64,000 nucleotides of DNA from Sipunculus nudus (Eukaryota; Annelida; Sipuncula; Golfingiida; Sipunculidae). The stretch's first letter is position 1, and the number at the start of each line of letters is the position of its first letter. This document shows, piece after piece, positions 47,401-59,400 of this stretch. The position numbers and the translations under genes were made by a program. Location: the NCBI GenBank assembly GCA_026874595.1, contig CM049306.1, positions 10,127,019 through 10,191,018 of the forward strand. Reading direction: 5' to 3'. The notes beneath the pieces were generated by a model. That model did not search any database. It was not told the origin of the DNA and saw only the letters and a list, made by a program, of their open reading frames with translations.

Positions 47401-50400
47401 AAGTCACAGTTCTTTGACAGTAATAACATGTACTTAATAGTCAAAATGCTTCACTTAAATCACCTTTCCTTGCCTAATGGCCCACCTCTCCTTGAAGTCC
47501 TTGACACAGGCAATGTTTAACAAACATGCTTTACAGAATAACCTACATGTAACATCTTAGTTGAAGGGCACTGAACACAGAATGGTGACCTTTGTGCCTC
47601 CAGTGTGTGACCACAAAATTTACCAGGTCATCGTTTGAGGCTCAAAGAAGGCAGAATGGTTGCCTAGGTCTTTCAAAGGTGGTATACAGGAGCTCAGACT
47701 TTGCCAGGGACACTGTGGTCGCCATGAATTTTTAAACATGTTCAAAACAGTCACACAAAGGTCGATAAAGGTGTTGGTTGCTCAAAGGTGGCACAAAGGA
47801 AGTTCAAAGGAGGCACAAGCATTGCCGTTGTTGCAGAATGGAGGCACAGTTATAGTGTTGGTTGCCAAGGGGAAGTAGGGGGGGGAAGAGGCATGAAAAT
47901 GCTCTAAATTTGCATTTCAGGCAGTTCAAGGGAGGCAAAAGTATCACAGTTACACAGAAAAAAGATTTTCTAGGTTGAGACAACCATTAAGCGTCCTGGC
48001 CATTTTTTGGTTGCTCAAAGGTGGCACAAAGGTCGTAGTCCTGTGTAAAGGGGCCTTAAGGCAACAAAAACTCATAACAAAGTGGTAAGTATGACACAGT
48101 TATCTGGATCACCATGTAACCTCAGTGTTTATCAAGTTATATCAAATATTTTTTTCCCTTCTTCTTGCAGACCTGTGTGGAAGTAAAAAATGATGCCAAG
48201 CAAAATGTAGTCCCATGTATAGGAGCCATTGTTACTTGTAAGGTAAGTTACAACAAGACACCAGCTCCCATGGTCTAGGTGCAGAGCACCGGACTCAGAG
48301 TTGGGAGATCATGAATTTGAATCTCAGTGGAGGTGGTGAAATTTTTTATGGTCGGGCCCCCACTCAGGGTGAGTGCTCTGCAGACTCAATGTTGAGATGC
48401 TTTAATTTTTTTAAAGCACACATTCAGTAGGCACTTAGTAGGTTATAAATTTTAATCATCAAAAAATTTCAGTCCTCATTACTGATCAGAGGGCTGATAA
48501 GGACTATTTAAGCTTAACATCTAAACTTTTCCTAGATTTCCTGAGATAAAACATGTTTTATATTCAAATTCAATTTTAAAGTCCTCCATTGATGTAAAAT
48601 AAATGCTCTCTTTAAAAGTTGTATCCCCAGACAAAGTCAGGATACTATGGTTTAAGCCCGGTCACACCTCCACCACTGCAGAGATTTCTTTTGGATGCTA
48701 TAACTCAAAAAATATTTCATGGATCTTTACCAAACTTTACATGTGCATAGATATGGGTAAGAGGACAAACCAAATTTAAAATGGGGTCATGACCTTTACT
48801 TGCAGAATGACCTTGACCTTGAATATGTCAATTTCTTTTTTGGGGGGGGATCACACAAATTCATAAATATCTCAAAAAATCTTGCATCGATTGATCCAAA
48901 AATCAAGTTAACCAAAGATCTTGGATAGTGTTGTCAAGTACTGGAAACTGACGGTCCCACCTATTATCCTTTTCTTGTTATTGTGCCATTTGATACACCA
49001 ACATTGCCACTTGACTGTACTGTGAGCATTAAAAGTCAAAACTAATGGACAGATTTCTTTCATATTATAAGTATACATAGGTATGGGTTATGGGATGATG
49101 TATATTTAAATTGGGATAATGACCTTTCCAATGAGAGTAGCCTTGACCTTGAATATTACCATATATGGTGAAAATCACACAAAATCATAAATATCTTAAT
49201 AAGTGATGCATGGATTGGTCCAAAAATCAAATTGACCAAAGATCTTGGATAGCTTTGTCTTCTGCGGAAGACAGGTGGTGGCACCTTCTGTTGTTTACTT
49301 GTTCTTGTGCCTTTTAATACCCCATCATTGCCACTTGTCAGTACTGTGAGCATTATAAGTCAACACCTAGTGGACAGATTGGGCTGAAATTGTGCATTTC
49401 CAATGATCTTGGATACCTCCATCTTATATTCAAGACCGGTGGTGCCATCTGCAATTGTTTTTGCTTGTAAAGCAGACAGTTGGTGCCACCTACTTTACCA
49501 TTTTTTGTAGTATAAATTAATCCCCTCTTCTCAAGAGTGATTCATTGTATTGGCCCCCATATTTAGTGAAAAATATTGTTTCTCAAGTTGATAGATGGAA
49601 GAAACCATGGTTGCTTTGCAAGTGTCAGTATATGCTCTGAAGATGGGGGCCTATTCTTAAAGGGGGTGGGGGATTAATTGTGTGGAGTAACTATGGCACC
49701 GCAGTCTAGTTGTTAATAATTTTGTAAAAATTGCACTGGAAATTGAGGGATATTTTATTATTTTAGTACTTTTGGGTAAGAACTCCACAACTGTGAAATT
49801 AATTGACAATTTGTTTAATTTGTTAGACAAGAACACCCCTTGATTTTCACTAATTTGCATGTTTTCTGCAGATATCAAGTGTGAACCCAAGATTCTGTAA
49901 ATGTTCCATCTTGGCAGTGGAAGGTGTTAGCCTTAAAGAACCTTTCAGAGGGATCATCAGGTAAATCTTCTTCAATTATATCATCCAGTAGTTTGAAAAA
50001 AAAACTCAAAGGGATCAGCAGGTAAATTTTCTTCAACAATGTCATCCAGTAGTTTGTGAGAACTCTTCCGAGGAATCATTACTCGGACATTCATTTAACT
50101 TTTTCATAGCATTTTAAAGAAACCTAACAGAACCATTAAAGATACCCTCAACTGTATTTGTTCATTTAAATTTTACAGTAATCTAATCATCTTTTCATCT
50201 GTTGTATGGATATGATGTGACCATAGCGTATGACGCTTTTCTTGATAGAGGTATTTTTGCCGCCACCAAATCATGTGTGTATTTAAATGTTAGATTTTGA
50301 GAACTTTTAAACAAATATTTATTGTGATCTGGTAATTTGCAATGTCTTTTGAAACCGGGTAGTACTAGCAGGCTGTTATATCCAAGTAAAGAAGAAATGA

Positions 50401-53400
50401 TAAACTCAATTTATGGATTAAATATTTGATACAGTACTGTTACTCTGCTGCACTAAAGCTTTATCACAAAATTAAGCGCTGAACAATTTTTTTTTGTAGA
50501 CGAGAGGATGTCAGAGCAACAGAAAAAGATAAGGTAATTTAATCTATTACTTGTTATATCAACAGAACATTGGTTTTATATGTAAGCTATCCAATGGAAT
50601 TTTCATGTTGTTATAATTTTGTGCTGCAATAAAGCCTTTAATCATTAATGTGTAAATTAATGTTGTGAAAAATATTCATAAATGTTTAGCAGAGATCTCA
50701 TGTTATCTGCAAGTTTCAGTATCACAAGATAATTTTTGAGCGTAACTTAATGCAGAAGTATTAAATAGCCTATCATTGTATCGCCAGACATAGTCTGGAG
50801 ATACTATGGTTTAGGCACGGTTGCGCCACCGCCGCAGAGATTTCTTTTGGACACAATAACTCAAAAAATATTTCAAGGATCTTTTTCAAACTTGACACAT
50901 TTATAGATGTAGGTGAGAGGACGAAGCCTATTTTAAATGGGGTCATGACCTCAACTAGGAGAGTGACCTTGACCTTGAATAGATCCATTTTTGGGGAAAA
51001 TCACACAAATTCTTAAATATCTCAAGAAATCTTTCATGGATTTATCCAAAAATCAAGTTGGACAAAGATCTTGGATAGTGATGTCATGTACCGGAAACTG
51101 GTGGTGCCACCTAGTGTCCTTTTCTTGTTTTTGTGCCGTTTAATACCCCCATCATTGCCACTTGACAGTACTTTTAGCATCACAAGTCAAAAACTGATTG
51201 AAAGATTTCTTTAATATTATGCATGTACATAGGTATGGGTTATGGGATGATGTATATTAAAATTGGGGTCATGACCTTTCCTTTGAGAGTGGCTTTGACC
51301 TTGAATATTACCATATATGGTGAAAATCACATAAAATCATGAATATCTTAAAAAGGGATGCATGGATTGGTTCAAAAATCAAGTTGACGGAAGATCTTGG
51401 ATAGTTTTGTTTTTTGCAGAAGATAGGTGGCGCCACCTGTTGTCCTTTTTTTGTTTTTTGCGCCTTTGAATACCCCATCATTGCCACTTGACAGTATATA
51501 CTGTGAGCATTATAAGTCAAACAGTAATGGACAGATTTCTTTCATGTTATGCATGTATATAGATATGGTTTATGGAATGAGGTATATTTAATTTTAAATT
51601 TAATTTTAAAATTTAATTTAATTTAAATTATTTTTTTTTTTAATTTAATTTTTATTTTCAAATGTTGGATATTTTGGAATGCAGTTTATTGATTTGGGGT
51701 CATGACCGTGACTATGAGAGTGACCTTGACCTTGAATATTCCCATATTTGGTGAAAAACATAAAAACATAAAACCTCATTTGTCTGGCGATACTATGGCA
51801 CCAGCGGTGCCAAGAAATGTCTAGTTCTTGATGCATCCTGAGGGTTAACATAAAATCATCACTAGGATGTTAGCAAGAAATAATTTAAAGGTAAAAGAAA
51901 AAGAATAAATGGTAACATTAAAAAAGAAAGAATTGCCTGTCTGTCATTGTGAACATGCTTTGCACCTGTAATATATGTTTATTAATATTTGTGCAGATTG
52001 AGCTTTACAAGTGCTTCAAACCAAGGGACATTGTGCTGGCCAGAGTTGTATCCTTTTGGGGCCCATTTGTTTCATATAACCTGGGCATTCATTGCATTAA
52101 CTGTATTGTACGTCCTAAAACATTAACTGTGAGGCTTCATATTATTATACCTATCTGATAGATTTGTATGAAAAAGAATGTTAATGGCAATTTTTATGAT
52201 TTTCAGCTCAGCTGATTATAAGTCATCTGAGCTATAGTCGAGGTCCATTGTCCATCGTCTGTCTGGCCGTCTGTCCATAGATGTGGCACGTTTGAAACTG
52301 TAAGACCTAAGACCAAAATACAGCATAATGTTAGACGTCCCCAAGATTTTCTACCAAGCCAAAAAAACTGGGTCTTTGTGACTTGCTTCCTTTGAGAAAT
52401 AAAGGAAAACCCTCAATTTTTATTAACAAGTGACCCATGGGTCATGACGCTCAGCTGACTGGGAAGAGATTCACAAAAGGAAATTTTATCACCAGAATGG
52501 TAGTATATACCCATTCAACTGAAGCATCAAACAGATTAACCAACAGGTCAAGATTTAGTCTGTATTTATATATCTCAAAAATAGAGAAAAATGTGTAAAC
52601 TTTTAAAACTAGAATACGGGTAACCGACAAGTGACTACATGTATCTGCCAAAATCGGATAGTGAGGCATGGATTGAGTGGCAAGTGGAAATAGAGTGAGG
52701 TATGTTGCATATTAGCATGGATGTCTGCAGCCTAAATGTGTATGTAGGTTGTGCTACCTACCACAAATCCAGAAATCTGTCCAAGTTGTATACACCTGCA
52801 AAATTTTAGGCAGAAAAGTCAAACCACTACATGTATATGAGCGATTTTTGCCCATGGCAGAGAAACAGACAAACACCGTGCAAAAATCTTTGCAGGTAAC
52901 CCCTCCAGTTTTGTGTATGATAATGTGAGATCTAAACACATCCACAATTTTGGCCCAATCGGTCAAATGGTTCCTGAGATATGAGCTTGGATGTGTCCAG
53001 CGTTAACTAGAATGTAGGTGGCGCCACCTGTCATAAAATCAAGAAAGCTGTCCACGATGTATAAACCTGCAAAATTTTAGGCAGTTATGTCGAACCACTA
53101 CAGAGAAATGAGTAATTTTAGGCCACGGCAGACTAACAGACAGACGCTGTGCAAACATTGTTACAGGTGGCGCCACCATTTTTTGTGTATGTTACAGAGC
53201 AATCAAAGGGCTACATTTGTATAAATTTTATTTCCTGATCGGTCAAACGGTTCTCGAGATATAAGCTTGGATGTCATCAGCGTGAACGTGAACATAGGTG
53301 GCGCCACCTGTCATAAAATCAAGAAAGCTATCCTGGATGTATACACATGACGAATTTCAGGTGAATTAGTCAATTCACTGCAGAGATATGAGTGATTTTA

Positions 53401-56400
53401 ACCCAAGGCAGATGAACAGATGGACACTGTGCAAACATGGTTACAGGTGGCGCCACCATTTTTTGTGTATGTTATAAAGCAATCCAAGGGCTACATTTGT
53501 ATCAATTTTATTTCCTGATCGGTCAAACGGTTCCCGAGATATGAGGGTTTATGAGTGGAAACAGACCCACAAATGGACACTGGATAGAGAGGAAAGGTCA
53601 GAGGTCAATTCAAATTGGTTAGGCACCAGTTCACATGTGACCCGATAATAGGTGTAAGTTTGGGAAAAATCGGTCCATTAGTCTCTGAGGAGCTCTCTGG
53701 AAACGAATGCCGCCACGGCGGAGGAACTCGGTCAAAAACATAGTATCCGCAAAACTTCGTTTTGGCGGATACAAAGATACAGGTGGCTCCACCAGTCTGC
53801 AGAAACTAATAAAAACACTTAATGGTCAATATCCATGCAAAAAATCATGGTGATCTCTGCATTAGTTGTTCAGATACTTCAGTTTTTGTATCAAATTGTC
53901 CATTATTCTGAGGGATACTTCGGAGTCCTATAGCTTGAAGGATATGGGTAACAGAGACCTAATTTCAAGTTTCCACAGGCACCTTTCATGGGCCTCCTTG
54001 CATGACAAGAATGAAGATTCTAGGTCCAGTTGTTGCGATTTGTATCCTGTTGACAGATAACCACATCTTTAAAGGTCTCAAAAAAAAGAAAAAAATTCGT
54101 AAAAATTTGAAAAAAAATAGAGGTGGCACACCCAGTCTGCAGAAACTGATGGAACAACTCATGATCAATATGTATGCCGAAAATCATGACCATCAGTGTT
54201 GTAGTTATTGAAATACTGCAGTTTTTGTATCAAATTTTCCATTATTCATGGGGGGGGGGGGGGTATTTTGGACCCATACAGCTTAAAGAATATGGGTAAC
54301 AGAGACCTAATTTCAAGTTTCCATGGAGACTTTTCATGGGTCTCCCTGTGTGTCAAGAATGAAGATTCTTGGTCCAGTTTTTATGATTTGTGCCCTGTTA
54401 ACAGATGTTCATATCTTTAAAGGTCTCAAAAATACAGAAAAATTTCGTAAAAAAAAACGAACAAATACAGGTGGTGCCACCAGTCTGCAGAAACTTATGA
54501 AACACTCCATGATCAATATCCATGCAAACAATTATGGTTATCTCTGCATTAGTTGTTCAGATACTTTAGCTTTTGTATCAAATTTTCCATTATTCTGAGC
54601 TGTACTTTGGAGTGCCATAGCTCAAAGGATATGGGTAACAGAGACCAAATTTCAGGTTTCCATGGAGACTTATCATGGGTCTCCCTGTGTGTCAAGAACG
54701 AAGATTCTAGGTCCAGTCGTTACGATTTGTACCTTGTTGACAGATAACTACATCCTTAAAGGTCTCAAAAATGGAGAAAACAATTCGTGAACATTGAAAA
54801 ATACAGGTGGCGCCACCAGTCTGCACAAACTGATGAAACATCTCATGATCAATATGTATGTCGAAAATCATGACCATCAGTGATGTAGTTAATGAGATAT
54901 TGAAGTTTTTGTATGAAATTTTTGACTATTCTGGGGGGTAATTTTGGGCCCCATAGCTCGAAGGATATGGGTAACAGAGACCTAATTTCTGGTTTCCATG
55001 GAGACTTTTCATAGGTCTCTCAGTGTGTCGAAAATGAAGATTCTAGGTCCAGTCGTTACGATTTGTGCCACGTTAACAGATGACAGCATCCTCAAAGGTC
55101 TCAAAAATAGAGGAAAAAATCGTAAAAAATCAAACAGTACAGGTGGCGCCACCAGTCTGCAGGAACTGATCGAACATCTCATGATCAATATGTATGCCAA
55201 AAATGAAGACCATCAGTGATGTAGTTATTGAGATATTGAAGTTTTTGTATGAAATTTTTTACTATTCTGGGGGGTACTTTGGGGCCCGATAGCTCAAAGG
55301 ATATGGGTAACAGAGACCTAATTTCTGGTTTCCAAGGAGGTTTTTCATGGACCTCTCAGTGTGTCAAGAATGAAGATTCTAAGTCCAGTCTTTATGATTT
55401 GTGCCTTGTTAACAGATGTTCACATTTTTAAAGGTCTCAAAAATAGAGAAAAAAATTCGTAAAAAATCGAAAAATACAGGTGGCGCCACCAGTCTGCAGG
55501 AAGTGATGTAACATCTCTCGATCAATATGTATGCCAAAAATCATGACCATCAGTCAAGTAGTTAATGAGATATTGAAGTTTTTGTATGAAATTTTTGACT
55601 TTTCTGGGGGGTACTTTGGGGCCACATAGCTCGAAGGATATGGGTAACAGAGACCAAATTTCAGGTTTCCATGGAGACTTATCATGGGTCTCCCTGTGTG
55701 TCAAGAACGAAGATTCTAGGTCCAGTCGTTACGATTTGTACCCTGTTGACAGATAACTACATCCTTAAAGGTCTCAAAAATGGAGAAAACAATTCGTGAA
55801 CATTGAAAAATACAGGTGGCGCCACCAGTCTGCACAAACTGATGAAACATCTCATGATCAATATGTATGTCGAAAATCATGACCATCAGTGATGTAGTTA
55901 ATGAGATATTGAAGTTTTTGTATGAAATTTTTGACTATTCTGGGGGGTAATTTTGGGCCCCATAGCTCGAAGGATATGGGTAACAGAGACCTAATTTCTG
56001 GTTTCCATGGAGACTTTTCATAGGTCTCTCAGTGTGTCGAAAATGAAGATTCTAGGTCCAGTCGTTACGATTTGTGCCACGCTAACAGATGACAGCATCC
56101 TCAAAGGTCTCAAAAATAGAGGAAAAAATCGTAAAAAATCAAACAGTACAGGTGGCGCCACCAGTCTGCAGGAACTGATCGAACATCTCATGATCAATAT
56201 GTATGCCAAAAATGAAGACCATCAGTGATGTAGTTATTGAGATATTGAAGTTTTTGTATGAAATTTTTTACTATTCTGGGGGGTACTTTGGGGCCCGATA
56301 GCTCAAAAGATATGGGTAACAGAGACCTAATATCTGGTTTCCAAGGTGATTTTTCATGGACCTCTCAGTGTGTCAAGAATTAAGATTCTAAGTCCAGTCT

Positions 56401-59400
56401 TTATGATTTGTGCCTTGTTAACAGATGTTCACATTTTTAAAGGTCTCAAAAATAGAGAAAAAAATTCGTAAAAAATCGAAAAATACAGGTGGCGCCACCA
56501 GTCTGCAGGAAGTGATGTAACATCTCATGATCAATATGTATGCCAAAAATCGTGACCATCAGTCAAGTAGTTAATGAGATATTGAAGTTTTTGTATGAAA
56601 TTTTTGACTTTTCTGGGGGGTACTTTGGGGCCACATAGCTCGAAGGATATGGGTAACAGAGACCAAATTTCAGGTTTCCATGGAGACTTATCATGGGTCT
56701 CCCTGTGTGTCAAGAACGAAGATTCTAGGTCCAGTCGTTACGATTTGTACCCTGTTGACAGATAACTACATCCTTAAAGGTCTCAAAAATGGAGAAAACA
56801 ATTCGTGAACATTGAAAAATACAGGTGGCGCCACCAGTCTGCACAAACTGATGAAACATCTCATGATCAATATGTATGTCGAAAATCATGACCATCAGTG
56901 ATGTAGTTAATGAGATATTGAAGTTTTTGTATGAAATTTTTGACTATTCTGGGGGATAATTTTGGGCCCCATAGCTCGAAGGATATGGGTAACAGAGACC
57001 TAATTTCTGGTTTCCATGGAGACTTTTCATAGGTCTCTCAGTGTGTCGAAAATGAAGATTCTAGGTCCAGTCGTTACGATTTGTGCCACGCTAACAGATG
57101 ACAGCATCCTCAAAGGTCTCAAAAATAGAGGAAAAAATCGTAAAAAATCAAACAGTACAGGTGGCGCCACCAGTCTGCAGGAACTGACGAACATCTCATG
57201 ATCAATATGTATGCCAAAAATGAAGACCATCAGTGATGTAGTTATTGAGATATTGAAGTTTTTGTATGAAATTTTTTACTATTCTGGGGGGTACTTTGGG
57301 GCCCGATAGCTCAAAAGATATGGGTAACAGAGACCTAATTTCTGGTTTCCAAGGAGATTTTACATGGACCTCTCAGTGTGTCAAGAATTAAGATTCTAAG
57401 TCCAGTCTTTATGATTTGTGCCTTGTTAACAGATGTTCACATTTTTAAAGGTCTCAAAAATAGAGAAAAAAATTCGTAAAAAATCGAAAAATACAGGTGG
57501 CACCACCAGTCTGCAGGAAGTGATGTAACATCTCATGATCAATATGTATGCCAAAAATCATGACCATCAGTCAAGTAGTTAATGAGATATTGAAGTTTTT
57601 GTATGAAATTTTTGACTTTTCTGGGGGGTACTTTGGGGCCCCATAGCTCGAAGGATATGGGTAACAGAGACCTAATTTCTGGTTTCCAAGGAGATTTTTT
57701 ATGGACCTCTCAGAATCCCAAGTTACAAGGTTCTAGGTCCAGCGGTTACGATTTGTGCCTGGTTAACGGACGGACAGACGGACGACGGACGACGGACAAA
57801 GAGTGATCGCTATAGCTCAGATGACTTTCAGTCAGCTGAGCTAAAAACCTATTTTCACACTTCAGGACTGCCTGATATCAAAACCACTCATCTTTTTTCC
57901 TCATATTTACCATAAATATTCCTCTATATAGTACCATGTAGATGCCAGAAATTAAGTCTGTTAAGTATAATTTCTTTAAGTTATGGGCCCGAACATAATG
58001 GACTTTGTAAAAAATCAAGAAAAATATTTACTCTCTCAACATGAAAAATTGTGAAAGTAGAGTCTATTTTCCCAAGTATATAACTATGTTTAATTAAGAT
58101 TCAATTGATTAGATCTGAATTTTGTAAATGTTTTAAGTTATTGGCATAAAAATAAAGTCAGTACCTTAAGTTTTGCCCAACTTTGACCATGGCACTTTTT
58201 TTTCCTGCAAGTACCATTGATTTAATTTTCACAGCATGTAAACATAAGTAATTTATATGTTTGAATCTGAAATTTGACAATAAAAGCTTGAAAATTAGGC
58301 TAGTTATTGATTTTTTTCTTGAGGCTCTATTGTAGTCATTTGCTTTGATTACAGATTACAGATGCAGGGTCTCACTCCAGGTCACTGGAAGTCAGCTATG
58401 CCAGGGTTTCTGATTTGTTACAGTCACTGTGGGAGATCCCCTGCTGTGACAGGTGTACAGCTATTCTCATAACACCACCCCAACCTCCCCCCCCCCCCCC
58501 CCCTTCCCCGCAAACCCAACCCACCAAGTGTTATGCAGTAATTGTTATTGTTTTCACTGTATCTCCTTAATTGTAATGCTGTTTCCACTTCCACTCCAAT
58601 ATACAAAAACTATCCTTGAAAAAGTAATTCAAGGTGTAATCCAGAACATGCCATGTTGCGTTAATGTAGCATTTTTAAAGAAATCACATTTTGTTTAAAT
58701 GATTCTAACAAATATAATTAAACCCATCAGTATGCTTAAATTTATAAAATAGGAAGCACATTATGGATAAATAAAGACACAATTTAAAACTGTGAAATCT
58801 AAATCAAGTATTATTTTTAGATATTTATTGTTTTGCAGATATAAAAGATATATTTTTGTGGTAAAAAATAAATAATCATTTGTATGCATGATGTGGTGTT
58901 ATCTGACAAGATTGAGATTTATGGTGATGCAATTGAGAATTATGAATCAATTTTTATATTCAGATATATATGTTATATTTGAAATGTATAGAAATATAAA
59001 CTTATAATAAAAAAAATTGATGTGATAAAAAAATGAGGATCTAATACAAACATTTGTTCATTATTTTCCTGCCTCAGCAGAATTTGAGATCAGGCTTTGT
59101 TTCCCCTGTATGTATGTTGTTAATTAGTTATATTTCAACTGTATACATTTCATAAAATACAAAAATACATATATATTTTATAATACATATTATACAAAAA
59201 AATAGATTCAATAGAACAAATGTGTTAACTACTGAAATGTCAACATTTAATCAAAGAGCCAACTAATGATCATGGTTATAGCACAGATCATTTGTTCACA
59301 AACTGCTCACATGCTTCAGTATCAACATTAGGAAACACATGTTCAGGTCACAAAATTATTTGCAACAATTTCTTGCTCATCAACACAAACCAATCATATA

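Larger units (their letters stand above)
52425..57846 (+). mobile_element. Family B tandem-repeat element with family-A insertion
   Basis: Left end AACAAGTGACCCATGG, then GCTCAGCTGAC. A family-A element interrupts the first unit (52611-53772). Twelve units of about 336 bp follow, each with one GGTGGCGCCACC variant, at 53780, 54121, 54471, 54805, 55141, 55478, 55814, 56150, 56487, 56823, 57159 and 57495. The right end has a GGACGGACGAC microsatellite and the hairpin TATAGCTCAGATGAC / GTCAGCTGAGCTA. Left and right ends share the inverted 11-mer GCTCAGCTGAC/GTCAGCTGAGC. Architecture resembles HINE/DINE/pearl-type Helentron derivatives. Confidence 0.75.
52205..58336 (-). mobile_element. Family C element, split by a family-B insertion
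   Basis: Minus-strand copy. The hairpin end CTCAGCTGATTATAAG / TCATCTGAGCTATAG starts at 52205; the body to 52424 matches 30876-30640 inverted. After the B element the body resumes at 57847 (CCTATTTTCACACTTCAGG) and ends near 58336 (TTGAGGCTCTATTGT). Its 0.7-kb body is continuous with the 30138 copy once the insert is ignored. Confidence 0.7.

Noticed and set aside
51949-52158. Continuous ORF running through EXOSC1 exon 6 into the intron
   Set aside because: After 52047 the peptide no longer matches CSL4, while exon 7 at 59690 restores the match in the right phase.
54630-57660. Possible CRISPR-like array
   Set aside because: Units are about 336 bp with no short repeat/unique spacer pattern, and the genome is eukaryotic. 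It is satellite-like.
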